From contig JAFSDJ010000040.1 of the NCBI GenBank assembly GCA_017436305.1, positions 1-64,000 of the forward strand: a stretch of 64,000 nucleotides of DNA, read 5' to 3'. Made by a program: the position numbers and the translations under genes. The DNA is from Lachnospiraceae bacterium (lineage in GTDB: Bacteria > Bacillota > Clostridia > Lachnospirales > Lachnospiraceae). Positions 35,193 to 44,314 of this stretch are shown in pieces; the first letter of the stretch is position 1, and the number at the start of each line of letters is the position of its first letter. The notes under the pieces were generated by a model. The model was not told the DNA's origin. It did no database searches and saw only the letters and a list, made by a program, of their open reading frames with translations.

Positions 35193-36728
35193 ATGAAAGA
35201 GACATTAAATTTTAGAATCAGCCGCAATGCGGACAATTTACATGAGGAATCCTTCGGGATTCCTTATAAATTAAAAACATTGTATTTGAATATTGATTTA
35301 CCGGATGAATGCAGATATATGGCTTTTGTTATTTTGAAGGATGAAATGGGAGCAATCAGGCTTCAAAAACTGTTGGGCTATGGGGAACAGAAGCTGGCAG
35401 TGGGAGCTTTGGGAGAGCATACTTCTATTGGGGGAGTAACCGGTGCAATAAATCCGGGTACATGGACTTTAGGAATTGGAATTTTTACAGAATACATGAG
35501 TCAACGTTTAGGTGATAAGGAATTTATTTTACAGGTTGTCATTACAGAGGAGGAATGTGAAATTACAGAGCCTATAGGAAGCTGGATGTGGTTATCTAAG
35601 AGAGGATTTCAGATAGATTCTGAAAAATATAACTGGGAACAGGTATACCAGTCAGGAGCAAGATGGTATAAGGGGGATTTCCATACTCATACCAGGTTGT
35701 CAGACGGAAAAGAAACCGTGGTAAATGCTATGAAAAAAGCTGAGGATATGGAAATGGACTTTTATGTGCCAACAGAGCACAATCTGATTCATACCGGTTG
35801 GTGTAACACAAAGCTTTGCATTATTCCCGGCGTTGAAATTACCACTGACAAGGGTCACTTTAATTTATTTGGTATTACAGATATGCCGGAAAAATTAATG
35901 GATATTGTTATGTATAATGGGAAACCTCAAATGGAGCAATATGTGGATGAAGTTATAAAAGAAGCCAACAGAAAGGGCTGGATTATCAGCCTTAATCATC
36001 CATTTCTTACTATCTGGAAATGGCTCTATGGCAAAACAGACATAAAGGATTTTCAGTGTGTGGAGATTATCAATGATCCAACCTATCAGGATGCCACTCC
36101 TTCTAACGAAAAGGCAATCGTTTTTTTGGATGCTCTTTGGCAGGATGGACATAAGATCTGTGGTGTTGGTGGAAGTGACTCCCATAACTTAATCGAAGAA
36201 CGCTATGAAGGTGCAGACCTTCCTTCCATTGTTGGAGATCCGGGAACCTATGTATTTTGTGAAACATTAACACCGAAAGCAGTTTTAGAAAGTGTAAGGA
36301 AATGTCATGTTTGTGTTACAAGGTTTTGCAGGATTTATCCGGACATTACTGTAGATGGTGTTTCTTATTTGCCGGGAGATGAATTTCCGGTTAAACAAAA
36401 TCACACAAAAGAATTTGAAACAGAAAAACAGATGAAAACTGTAAATTTTGTTTATGAAGCAAAAATCTGTGATTTAGAAGAAAAGCCACAGGTATTTATT
36501 GTGAAAAATGGGCAAAAGTTTTCTACAAAAGTTTTAGAAAATGAAGATGGAGAGTTTTTTATCAAAGAGCAGGTTCTGCTTGAAAACGAAGAATGGAACT
36601 GGATAAGACTGGATGTAAGAAAACAGGACGGAACGTTTTTAGGCTATGTGAATCCTGTTTATTACGGAAAAAAACAGTCACGTTTTAAAACAGTAGAAGA
36701 AATATGGCAGCACATGGGAGATAAATAA
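35193..36728 (+). CDS. PHP-domain metallohydrolase (CehA/McbA-like)
   Basis: The 511-residue cytosolic protein has an N-terminal beta domain (about 1-150). A PHP domain (about 155-390) follows with metal motifs DFHTHTRLSDG (D162, H164, H166), PTEHN, PGVEITTDKGHFNLFG, LNHP and GGSDSHN. A C-terminal beta domain ends the protein. CehA/McbA-like PHP proteins are predicted phosphoesterases or carbamate hydrolases. Its place inside an importer operon and before a HAD phosphatase suggests it cleaves the imported compound. The start is uncertain: GTG 35184 is also possible and the ribosome site is weak. Confidence 0.85.
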   Translation: MKETLNFRISRNADNLHEESFGIPYKLKTLYLNIDLPDECRYMAFVILKDEMGAIRLQKLLGYGEQKLAVGALGEHTSIGGVTGAINPGTWTLGIGIFTEYMSQRLGDKEFILQVVITEEECEITEPIGSWMWLSKRGFQIDSEKYNWEQVYQSGARWYKGDFHTHTRLSDGKETVVNAMKKAEDMEMDFYVPTEHNLIHTGWCNTKLCIIPGVEITTDKGHFNLFGITDMPEKLMDIVMYNGKPQMEQYVDEVIKEANRKGWIISLNHPFLTIWKWLYGKTDIKDFQCVEIINDPTYQDATPSNEKAIVFLDALWQDGHKICGVGGSDSHNLIEERYEGADLPSIVGDPGTYVFCETLTPKAVLESVRKCHVCVTRFCRIYPDITVDGVSYLPGDEFPVKQNHTKEFETEKQMKTVNFVYEAKICDLEEKPQVFIVKNGQKFSTKVLENEDGEFFIKEQVLLENEEWNWIRLDVRKQDGTFLGYVNPVYYGKKQSRFKTVEEIWQHMGDK

Positions 36729-37457
36729 ATGATAAAAGGAATTTTATTTGACAAAGATGGAACATTAATTGATTTTTTTTCTTTGTGGTTAAGTGCCGCA
36801 TTAAAAGTAGTTCCTGTTTTTTTAAAGGAAAACGGAATTGAGGCTTCAGATGAAATGGTGCAGTTTTTACTGTGTGTTTTGGGAGTTCATGATGGAAAGG
36901 TAGACTCAAATGGTGCCTTAGCTTATAAATCCTATGGGGAAACTGCAGAAGATATTTGTATTGCATTTAAAGAAAAAAATATTATATTTTCAAAGGAAAA
37001 AGTAAGAAGTCAGCTGGAAAAAATGTTCAATGATAGCATGTTGGGAAGTGATGTGCGGTTTCAGGTTTTTACTGATATGAATGTACTAATGGAACATTTG
37101 AAGGCCAGAAAAATTGTAATTGGGTTAGCCACTGCCGACACAGAAATTTCCGCCACAAGATGTTTATCTTCCATTGGAATAAAACATTTTTTTGATTATA
37201 TCGGTGGGGATGATGGCGTGAAAAAGCCGAAACCGGATAAAGAGATGTTTTGTGAATTTGCACAAAAATATTCACTAAAGCCGGGCGAGATTGCAGTTGT
37301 AGGGGACACCTACAACGACATGATGTTTGCCAAAGTAAATGGAGGAATTGCAATTGGTGTATTAAGTGGTGTAAGTGAAGAGAAGGACTTTGCAAATCAA
37401 GCAGATTATGTAATTGCTTCCATACACAATCTGCCGGAATTATTGGACAGAATTTAG
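36729..37457 (+). CDS. HAD-family phosphatase
   Basis: The 242-residue HAD hydrolase has the nucleophile motif FDKDGTLIDF (D8, D10), the KKPKPDK lysine segment and the acidic VVGDTYNDMMFA. A helical cap (about 15-95) makes it a phosphoglycolate/beta-phosphoglucomutase-type subfamily I member. The ATG follows the PHP-gene stop codon directly, so the two are translationally coupled. It probably removes phosphate from the product of the PHP enzyme. Confidence 0.88.
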   Translation: MIKGILFDKDGTLIDFFSLWLSAALKVVPVFLKENGIEASDEMVQFLLCVLGVHDGKVDSNGALAYKSYGETAEDICIAFKEKNIIFSKEKVRSQLEKMFNDSMLGSDVRFQVFTDMNVLMEHLKARKIVIGLATADTEISATRCLSSIGIKHFFDYIGGDDGVKKPKPDKEMFCEFAQKYSLKPGEIAVVGDTYNDMMFAKVNGGIAIGVLSGVSEEKDFANQADYVIASIHNLPELLDRI

Positions 37458-37468
37458 GAGGAAATACT

Positions 37469-38587
37469 GTGGCAGAGATGATATTAAAACATATATATAA
37501 AAAGTTTGATGATGGAGTTATGGCGGTAAAAGATTTCCATTTGGATATTAAGGAGAAGGAATTTGTTATTTTTGTAGGTCCTTCCGGCTGTGGTAAATCT
37601 ACTACACTCAGAATGATTGCAGGGCTTGAAAAAATTTCAGAAGGAGAGTTTATAATTGACGGAAAGCGGATGAATGATGTGCCATCTTGTGACAGAGATA
37701 TGGCAATGGTATTTCAAAATTACGCCCTTTACCCACATATGTCTGTTTATGATAATATTGCCTACAGTATGAAACTGAAAAAGGTTCCAAAGGATGAAAT
37801 TAGAGAAAAAGTAACAGATGTAGCTAATAAGCTGGGGCTTTTAGAAGTGTTAGATCGGAAACCAAAGGAACTTTCCGGTGGACAAAAGCAACGTGTGGCA
37901 ATGGGGCGTGCTATTGTAAGAAGACCAAAGGTATTTTTAATGGATGAGCCTTTGTCAAATCTGGATGCAAAGCTTAGAAACCAGATGCGTACAGAGATTT
38001 CAAAGCTTTATCAGGAATTAGATAGTACATTTATCTATGTAACCCATGATCAGGTAGAGGCTATGACACTTGGTACGAAAATTGTGGTGTTAAAGGATGG
38101 AGAAATCCAGCAGGTAGCAACTCCACAGGAACTCTATAACCATCCGGCTAACTTGTTTGTGGCAGGATTTATTGGTACACCCACCATGAATATATTTGAA
38201 GCGGACTGTGTTATGAAAAATGGTGTGCTACATGTTAAAATAGGGGATGCATTGTTTAAGGCACCCGAAAAGATGGCGAAGATTCTTAGTGATAAGGATT
38301 ATATTCACCATAAAATTATGGTGGGAGTCCGTGCCGAGGATATCCGTCTTTCAGATACCGGCGAAATTGTAAGCCAAGTACAAGTTTATGAAATGTTAGG
38401 AGACTATGTACATTTGTATTTCGAGTATGCAGGTCAGAAAATTACCGTGAGAGTACCGGCAACTATCCCGGTGAAAAGAGAAGAGGTCGTAAAGCTTACT
38501 TTTGATATGGACAGGGTTCATCTTTTTGATGGTACTTATGGATACAGGGTTGGCTGGCAAGAGGATGAAGCAAAAATAGTGCTGTAA
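37469..38587 (+). CDS. ABC importer ATPase (UgpC/MsmX type)
   Basis: The 372-residue ATPase shows Walker A GPSGCGKST, signature LSGGQKQRVAMGRAIVR, Walker B VFLMDEPLSNLDAK and a C-terminal TOBE region (about 235-360). The start is a GTG at 37469, seven bases after AGGAGG. It completes the importer. Many Firmicutes share one MsmX among importers, so a dedicated operon copy suggests a self-contained system. Confidence 0.93.
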   Translation: MAEMILKHIYKKFDDGVMAVKDFHLDIKEKEFVIFVGPSGCGKSTTLRMIAGLEKISEGEFIIDGKRMNDVPSCDRDMAMVFQNYALYPHMSVYDNIAYSMKLKKVPKDEIREKVTDVANKLGLLEVLDRKPKELSGGQKQRVAMGRAIVRRPKVFLMDEPLSNLDAKLRNQMRTEISKLYQELDSTFIYVTHDQVEAMTLGTKIVVLKDGEIQQVATPQELYNHPANLFVAGFIGTPTMNIFEADCVMKNGVLHVKIGDALFKAPEKMAKILSDKDYIHHKIMVGVRAEDIRLSDTGEIVSQVQVYEMLGDYVHLYFEYAGQKITVRVPATIPVKREEVVKLTFDMDRVHLFDGTYGYRVGWQEDEAKIVL

Positions 38588-38655
38588 AATAGGTTGCCAG
38601 AATACTTATGGGCGAAGCTATTTCGGAATATTTTAATAGTAAAATATAATTTTAT

Positions 38656-38707
38656 GTTTGCTGCTACCAATACTAACAGTGATATTGGTAGCAGCAAACT
38701 GTTTTTT
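38656..38707 (+). terminator. Strong intrinsic terminator of the importer operon
   Basis: A perfect 17-bp stem (38656-38672 with 38683-38699) around a 10-nt loop is followed by TG and six T residues. It overlaps the region just before the convergent cotJC end and may stop both transcripts. Confidence 0.92.
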
Positions 38708-38708
38708 A

Positions 38709-39317
38709 TCATTTCTTACATCTGTCAAATCCAGGATTAAACTGGTAGAAGTTTTTAGAATTCAATCTATCTTGGGTAATACGAAGGGCTTCGCCGAAAC
38801 GTTGGAAGTGAACGATTTCTCTTGCACGAAGAAATTTAATAGGTTCGTAAACGTCAGGATCATCCTTTACTAAACGCAATATATTATCGTAAGTAGTTCT
38901 TGCTTTTTGTTCTGCCGCCATATCCTCAGTCAAGTCAGCGATTATATCTCCTTTGGATTGGAACTCACAGGCATTAAATGGAATTCCACCTGCGGCCTGT
39001 GGCCATAATGCAAGTGTGTGATCAATATAGTATGGTGCAAAACCGGATTTTTCTATTTCTTCCATAGAAAGGTTTTTTGTCAGTTGATATACAATGGCAC
39101 CAATTAATTCAAAATGCGCTAATTCCTCGGTGCCTATGTCAGTGAGTAAATTTGCCACTTCAGGATAAGGCATTGTATAGCGTTGAGAAAGATAACGCAT
39201 AGAAGCACTTAATTCTCCATCCGGACCACCAAATTGACTAATAATACACTGAGCTAATTTTGCATTTGGATTTTTGATTTTTAATGGATATTGTAATCTT
39301 TTTTCATAATTCCACAT
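38709..39317 (-). CDS. cotJC: Spore coat protein CotJC (manganese-catalase family)
   Basis: The 202-residue protein starts MWNYEKRLQYP and has the di-metal ferritin-like ligands seen in manganese catalases, including TEELAHFELIG and the later REIVHFQRFGEAL. In Bacillus, CotJC is part of the inner coat/cortex region. It is the last gene of cotJABC on the minus strand; cotJB stops immediately before its start. Confidence 0.95.
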   Translation of the reverse strand: MWNYEKRLQYPLKIKNPNAKLAQCIISQFGGPDGELSASMRYLSQRYTMPYPEVANLLTDIGTEELAHFELIGAIVYQLTKNLSMEEIEKSGFAPYYIDHTLALWPQAAGGIPFNACEFQSKGDIIADLTEDMAAEQKARTTYDNILRLVKDDPDVYEPIKFLRAREIVHFQRFGEALRITQDRLNSKNFYQFNPGFDRCKK

Positions 39318-39578
39318 TTATTTGCAGCCTCCTTCCCATGGCATTGGTGTCAGAGCCCATGACCATTCCGGTTCATCCTCAGCATAGCGAACTGCTAGAG
39401 GACCATATTTACTTGTGTATTCCCGCATCATTTTGTGTTTTACGCGGTTATACTGGGCAATATATTGAACCGATTCTGTGTCATGAGGATGAGTGTCTAA
39501 ATATTCATTTAATTCTACAATTGCAAAGTCTATCATGCTGATTTCGTAGAGAAGTTTTTCCTGTTCTTTACTCATCAT
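39318..39578 (-). CDS. cotJB: Spore coat protein CotJB
   Basis: The 86-residue protein carries the CotJB pattern ISMIDFAIVELNEYLDTHP and ends WSWALTPMPWEGGC. Its AAGGAGA ribosome site lies inside the last codons of cotJA, so the genes are coupled. It works with CotJA and CotJC in the spore coat, built in the mother cell. Confidence 0.93.
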   Translation of the reverse strand: MMSKEQEKLLYEISMIDFAIVELNEYLDTHPHDTESVQYIAQYNRVKHKMMREYTSKYGPLAVRYAEDEPEWSWALTPMPWEGGCK

Positions 39579-39749
39579 TTATACACATCTCCTTCCTGTA
39601 AACGGTTTATTTAAGATGGGAAACAAAGTGCCTTCTTCAAAGGCTTTTTCCAGACATTCATAGGTCTCATTGGTGTTTTGCCAGGGAACATAAGCCATTG
39701 CCACCGGAAAGTCGTCGTAACGTTTTTCTTCAAACATGCAATCTTTCAT
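39579..39749 (-). CDS. cotJA: Spore coat-associated protein CotJA
   Basis: The 56-residue protein contains FPVAMAYVPWQ, the core of the CotJA family, and ends NKPFTGRRCV. I chose ATG 39749 because AAAGGA lies seven bases upstream; an earlier in-frame ATG at 39764 overlaps that site. It is first in cotJABC. Confidence 0.88.
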   Translation of the reverse strand: MKDCMFEEKRYDDFPVAMAYVPWQNTNETYECLEKAFEEGTLFPILNKPFTGRRCV

Positions 39750-39851
39750 AAATAATCCTTTCATAATTCTACATATTCTTTCATAATAATATATGTGGAA
39801 GGGTGTGTAGGTGCTACAGCCTTTTTTTGGTAAAAGAAAAAGGGTTGCTGT

Positions 39852-39996
39852 TTGTTACTGTTCACTCGTACCTCGTAAACAGTAACAATTCGCAGGCTCA
39901 TTTAAAGTTTTGCTACGCAAAAGGAGCCTGCTCACACACAAATCACGTTCATACGCAACAAAACAACAAGTGTTTTGTTGCTGACTGAACAGTAAC
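39852..39996 (+). repeat. Multi-stem, repeat-like structured element
   Basis: Perfect stems are: outer GTTACTGTTCA (39854-39864) with TGAACAGTAAC (39986-39996); GCAGGCTC (39892-39899) with GAGCCTGC (39924-39931), itself enclosing TTTTGC-TAC-GCAAAA; and GCAACAAAAC (39955-39964) with GTTTTGTTGC (39972-39981). The outer 5' arm can instead pair locally with AACAGTAACAA (39878-39888). The half-motif TGAACAGTAA recurs at 41588 and 61798. It could be a small mobile repeat or a structured RNA. Confidence 0.6.
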
Positions 39997-40011
39997 TGCT
40001 GTTTTATTAAG

Positions 40012-40081
40012 CGAATAAATGTTCGATAAAAGAGTTGCAATATATAAAATATAGTGCTAGAATAAAACAAACAAATGTTCT
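40012..40081 (+). promoter_or_regulatory. SigA promoter with two LexA/SOS-like boxes
   Basis: TTGCAA (40035-40040), a 17-base spacer and TAGAAT (40058-40063) form the promoter. CGAAT-AAAT-GTTCG (40012-40025) lies upstream and CAAAC-AAAT-GTTCT (40068-40081) covers the start site. Both resemble the Gram-positive LexA box CGAAC-RNRY-GTTCG, with one and two mismatches, and both keep the RNRY centre. Confidence 0.65.
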
Positions 40082-40174
40082 GATACTATGATAGAGGACA
40101 ATTAATGTGTTAGGAGATCTTGTTTGATAATTCCAATCAGATGAAATTATTAGAAAAAAGGGGAATTGCAATAG

Positions 40175-41584
40175 ATGGATGCAATTAGTACTGTTAATAG
40201 AGAAAATCTCATAATTCAAAAAGATAGCGGTCTGTCTATTATGGAGAAATTGGAGATTCTTTCCGACAGCGCCAAATATGACGTGGCATGCACAAGCAGT
40301 GGAGTAGAGAGAAAAGGGGATGGTACCGGAATAGGGAATACTGTATCAGCAGGAATTTGCCATAGTTTTGCTACAGATGGAAGGTGTATTTCACTATTAA
40401 AGGTACTCTTTACCAATGAATGTATTTACGACTGTAAGTATTGTATTAACCGTAAAAGCAACGATGTAAGACGTACCTCTTTCACACCACAGGAAATCTG
40501 CGATTTGACAATTGAGTTTTACAGAAGGAATTATATAGAAGGACTTTTTTTAAGCTCAGGTATTATAAATAACCCTAATTATACATCTGAGCTTATTTAT
40601 GAAGCCTTATACAAGCTAAGATATGAATACCGTTTTCAAGGTTATATTCATGTAAAGACCATTCCGGGAACGGATCCGGTTTTAGTGGAGAAATTAGGTT
40701 ATTTGGCAGACCGCATGAGTATTAATTTAGAGCTTCCTACAGCAGAAGGGTTAAAAAGACTTGCACCAAATAAACATAGAAAGACTATTTTAACACCTAT
40801 GAGGCAGATTCAGAATGGCATAAATAACAATAAGAATGAGTTAGCCGTCTATAATCATGCATCTCAATTTGTACCGGCAGGTCAGTCTACGCAGGTAATC
40901 GTTGGTGCTACACCGGAAACCGATTATGAAATCATAAACGTTGCAGAAAATCTATATCAGAAATTTGATTTAAAGAGAGTCTTTTACTCTGCCTTTGTAA
41001 AAGTCAATGAAGATAAGGAGCTGCCGGCACTTGCGGGAGGACCGCCACTTCTTAGGGAACACAGATTGTATCAGGCCGACTGGTTGTTGCGTTTTTATGG
41101 TTTTCAGGCAAAGGAGCTTTTAAGTGAAGAACGTCCTAATTTTAATATTTTACTGGATCCGAAATGTGACTGGGCTTTAAGACATTTAGAATTGTTTCCG
41201 GTGGAGATTAATCGAGCTGATTATCAGATACTTTTACGCATTCCCGGCATTGGTGTGAAAAGTGCCAAACGGATTATAAGGGCAAGACGTTCGTCTAAAG
41301 TTGAGTTTGAAGATTTAAAGAAAATGGGTGTTGTATTAAAGCGGGCTTTATATTTTATTACCTGTAACGGTAAGATGATGTACAATACCAAAATTGAAGA
41401 AGATTATATTACAAGAAACCTCCTAAATGTAAAGGAAAAACTTCCTTTTGATGTAAATGGTGTTACCTATAGGCAGTTGTCTTTATTTGATGATAAAACT
41501 TTCACAGAGAGTCAGCCGGTAGCAGAGGTAGTGGGTGAAGATGAAATGGAGCGCATTCAGAAGAAAATCATACGGGTTTCGTAA
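40175..41584 (+). CDS. Putative DNA modification/repair radical-SAM protein (TIGR03916-like)
   Basis: The 469-residue protein has the radical-SAM cluster motif CIYDCKYC (C83, C87, C90), a SAM barrel and a C-terminal helix-hairpin-helix (LLRIPGIGVKSAKRIIRARR, about 364-383) that suggests DNA binding. It matches the family usually paired with a DUF4130 protein, which follows 47 bases later. The chemistry of the family is not established as far as I know. The LexA-like boxes upstream support a DNA-damage role. AAAGGGG precedes the ATG. Confidence 0.88.
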   Translation: MDAISTVNRENLIIQKDSGLSIMEKLEILSDSAKYDVACTSSGVERKGDGTGIGNTVSAGICHSFATDGRCISLLKVLFTNECIYDCKYCINRKSNDVRRTSFTPQEICDLTIEFYRRNYIEGLFLSSGIINNPNYTSELIYEALYKLRYEYRFQGYIHVKTIPGTDPVLVEKLGYLADRMSINLELPTAEGLKRLAPNKHRKTILTPMRQIQNGINNNKNELAVYNHASQFVPAGQSTQVIVGATPETDYEIINVAENLYQKFDLKRVFYSAFVKVNEDKELPALAGGPPLLREHRLYQADWLLRFYGFQAKELLSEERPNFNILLDPKCDWALRHLELFPVEINRADYQILLRIPGIGVKSAKRIIRARRSSKVEFEDLKKMGVVLKRALYFITCNGKMMYNTKIEEDYITRNLLNVKEKLPFDVNGVTYRQLSLFDDKTFTESQPVAEVVGEDEMERIQKKIIRVS

Positions 41585-41631
41585 GAATGAACAGTAAACG
41601 GTAACAGAAACTAAATCAGGGGTGACAAAAT

Positions 41632-42435
41632 ATGGGAACAATACTATTGTGTGAAGATTCCTTAGAGGGAATTTTCACCGGAATATACAAGGCATATGAG
41701 CGAAAGGAAAACCATACAGAATGCAAATTACAGGCTGGCGAGATAGAAAATTACCAGCTATTTGCAGAATATGTGCGGGTTCAGAGGGAGGAAGAGCTTG
41801 CAAAAAAGGTAAGCAGAACTATATGCAGGGATTTAGGAATGGAAGCATATTTGTGTATTTGTCAGGCAATTGCAACAGAAGATAAGAACAAGGCGGATGC
41901 GGTTTATCATACGGTAGTGGAAGGGATAAATTGTTTTAAGCAATCTACTATAAGTAAAAACAGTTCTTGTAGTACATTTCAATTTTATGGCATTATGGGG
42001 AATTTGACTAATCCGTATGTACAAAAAGTATTTGAGTTAAGTCGCAGCGCAGGCAATGAAATAATGCGCATGAAAGAGATTTTACGTTTTAGGGAGTTGG
42101 AAAATGGTATTTTATTTGCAAAAATCGGTCCTAAATGTAATGTATTGTCTTTTATAGCGCCACATTTTGCAGACAGGTTGCCTTTAGAGAACTTTGTGAT
42201 TTATGATCATTTAAGACATCTTTTTGTAGTACATCCGGCAAAACAGGATTGGTTTATCGTTACAGGAGAGCATTTTGATAAAGAAATAACAGAGCGATTT
42301 TCAGAAAAAGAAAAAGAGTACGAAGCGCTATTTACTCATTTTTGTCATACCATTGCCATAAGGGAAAGGAAAAATCTAAACCTGCAAAGGCAGATGTTGC
42401 CACTAAGATTTCGGGATTATATGGTAGAATTTTAG
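41632..42435 (+). CDS. DUF4130 protein, partner of the radical-SAM repair protein (TIGR03915-like)
   Basis: The 267-residue protein starts GTILLCEDSLEGIFTGIYKAY and has FRELENGILFAKIGPKCNVL and HFADRLP, typical of this family. In some genomes it is fused to a uracil-DNA-glycosylase-like domain; here that domain is absent. It is co-directional with the radical-SAM gene and presumably acts with it on DNA. AGGGGTG precedes the ATG. Confidence 0.87.
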   Translation: MGTILLCEDSLEGIFTGIYKAYERKENHTECKLQAGEIENYQLFAEYVRVQREEELAKKVSRTICRDLGMEAYLCICQAIATEDKNKADAVYHTVVEGINCFKQSTISKNSSCSTFQFYGIMGNLTNPYVQKVFELSRSAGNEIMRMKEILRFRELENGILFAKIGPKCNVLSFIAPHFADRLPLENFVIYDHLRHLFVVHPAKQDWFIVTGEHFDKEITERFSEKEKEYEALFTHFCHTIAIRERKNLNLQRQMLPLRFRDYMVEF

Positions 42436-42645
42436 GAACATGGTGTTGTTGTATAACAATAAAAGATGTTATGGTTAAGGAAAAAGTACAGAACTGTTAC
42501 TTTCATTTTGGAAAAATTCTGCAAAAAATAAAATACAAAAATTAAAATGTATGATAAAATGTAACAGGTTTTTCTATGGTTTTTTATGGAAAATAAGAAG
42601 TAAAATAAAACAAAAAACGGAAAATAACAACTGGAAAGGAATCGC

Positions 42646-44265
42646 ATGATGGAAGCATGTAACTTAACACAAAGCAGTACAGCGCCAAGTAACACATTAT
42701 ATAAAGATGCAGAAATAGACAGCAGGATTATCAGGGCAGTAGAGGAAATGGGATTTGAATATATGACCCCAATCCAGAAACAGGCAATTCCTGTATTATT
42801 AGAAGGAAAGGACGTTATTGGACAGGCCCAGACAGGAACCGGAAAAACAGCCGCTTTTGGTATTCCTGTTTTACAAAGAATTAATCCGGAAAATAAAAAT
42901 CTTCAGGCAGTCATTTTATGTCCAACCAGGGAACTTGCCATACAGGCGGCAGAGGAAATGCGTCGATTTGCAAAGTACATGCATGGCATTAAAATTCTCC
43001 CGGTTTATGGCGGTCAGGAAATATATAAACAGATTAAAAATCTAAAATGCGGAGTTCAGATTGTAGTTGGAACACCGGGAAGAGTTATGGATCATATGCG
43101 CCGTAAAACACTAAAAATGCAGGACGTAAAAATTGTTGTTTTAGATGAAGCAGATGAGATGTTAAACATGGGTTTCAGAGAAGATATGGAAACAATATTA
43201 AGAGAGCTTCCAAGTGAACATCAGACAGCCTTATTCTCTGCCACAATGCCACAAAGTATTTTAGATATTACCCATACTTACCAACAAGATGCAGTAAATG
43301 TAAAGGTAGCAGCGAAGGAACTTACCGTTCCTCTTATTAAACAATATTATTATCCAATTAAAAAAGAATATAAGGAAGAGACTATCAGCCGTTTAATCGA
43401 ATGTTATAACGTAAAAAGAGCCTTGATTTTCTGTAACACAAAGAAAATGGTTGATGATTTGTCAAAAAGCTTAAAAAACAGAGGCTATGAAGCTGAGGGA
43501 CTTCATGGAGATTTAACCCAGGGGCAGAGAGATGTTGTTATGAGTCGTTTTAGAAGTGGCAATTTAGAAATTCTCATTGCCACAGACGTAGCAGCAAGAG
43601 GGATTGATGTTGAGGAGGTAGAAGCTGTTTTTAACTATGATGTGCCACAGGATATCGAATACTATGTACACAGAATCGGACGTACCGGAAGAGCAGGCAG
43701 AGAGGGAATGGCATTTACTTTAGTCTGCGGTAAGGAAATATACAAAATCCGGGAGATAGAGCGAATTTGCAAAACTAAAATGGAAGAAAAAAAGGTGCCT
43801 TCTGCTAAAGCTGCTATTGCAAAAAGAGCTGACAAAATATTGTCCAGTGCGCTAACGGCAGCATGGAGTGAAAAAGAGGCAGAGACCATACCCAAAATGG
43901 AATCATTCATTGAGAAAAAACTGATGGAAAATCAAGTAACACCGGAATTTCTTGCAGCAGCTCTTTTGAAAATGAATATGGGAGAAGACATTTACAGCAT
44001 GACCGGAGATATTCGTTTAGAGAAGCTTAATCGTTCAGAAAGAAATGGAGACAGAAGAGAGAAAGCAGGAAGAAACAGAAAACGGTTTGATAATAAAGCA
44101 GGCAAGGAAAGAAAGCATTTTGCCAATCGAGAAGGTAAAGACGGAAACAGATTTGATAACAGAGCCGGAAAAGATAAAAGAAATAGAAGGCTGGCTCCGT
44201 TAGGTGTGATGAAATCTGAAAACAATGGAAGGAACAGAAAAAAACAGAGAAGAAAAACTCCATAG
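42646..44265 (+). CDS. DEAD-box RNA helicase
   Basis: ATP-dependent RNA remodeller for ribosome assembly or mRNA decay, of the DeaD/CshA type. The 539-residue protein has the Q motif, AQTGTGKTAAFG, PTREL, GTPGR, DEAD, SAT and HRIGRTGR (about 25-350). A linker follows and then a very basic tail of about 80 residues with repeated RFDN(K/R)AGK units and many Arg/Lys/Asn, likely RNA-binding. AAAGGA precedes the ATG. About 210 bases of A/T-rich untranslated sequence lie upstream. Confidence 0.93.
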   Translation: MMEACNLTQSSTAPSNTLYKDAEIDSRIIRAVEEMGFEYMTPIQKQAIPVLLEGKDVIGQAQTGTGKTAAFGIPVLQRINPENKNLQAVILCPTRELAIQAAEEMRRFAKYMHGIKILPVYGGQEIYKQIKNLKCGVQIVVGTPGRVMDHMRRKTLKMQDVKIVVLDEADEMLNMGFREDMETILRELPSEHQTALFSATMPQSILDITHTYQQDAVNVKVAAKELTVPLIKQYYYPIKKEYKEETISRLIECYNVKRALIFCNTKKMVDDLSKSLKNRGYEAEGLHGDLTQGQRDVVMSRFRSGNLEILIATDVAARGIDVEEVEAVFNYDVPQDIEYYVHRIGRTGRAGREGMAFTLVCGKEIYKIREIERICKTKMEEKKVPSAKAAIAKRADKILSSALTAAWSEKEAETIPKMESFIEKKLMENQVTPEFLAAALLKMNMGEDIYSMTGDIRLEKLNRSERNGDRREKAGRNRKRFDNKAGKERKHFANREGKDGNRFDNRAGKDKRNRRLAPLGVMKSENNGRNRKKQRRKTP

Positions 44266-44314
44266 GCAGCGAAAACAACCATCATAACATACAGGTTCCA
44301 TAAGGAGAATATTG

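Larger units (their letters stand above)
39750..40174. other. 425-bp divergent spacer between cotJA and the radical-SAM gene
   Basis: From left to right this holds the cotJ promoter region, where CATATATTA (minus strand, near 39792) resembles a mother-cell sigma -10. It then holds the multi-stem element at 39852-39996 and the SigA promoter with two LexA-like boxes (40012-40081). No coding frame looks real. Confidence 0.6.

Noticed and set aside
39765..39851. Firm mother-cell sigma promoter for cotJA
   Set aside because: CATATATTA on the minus strand resembles a SigK or SigE -10, but no -35 at correct spacing was convincing.
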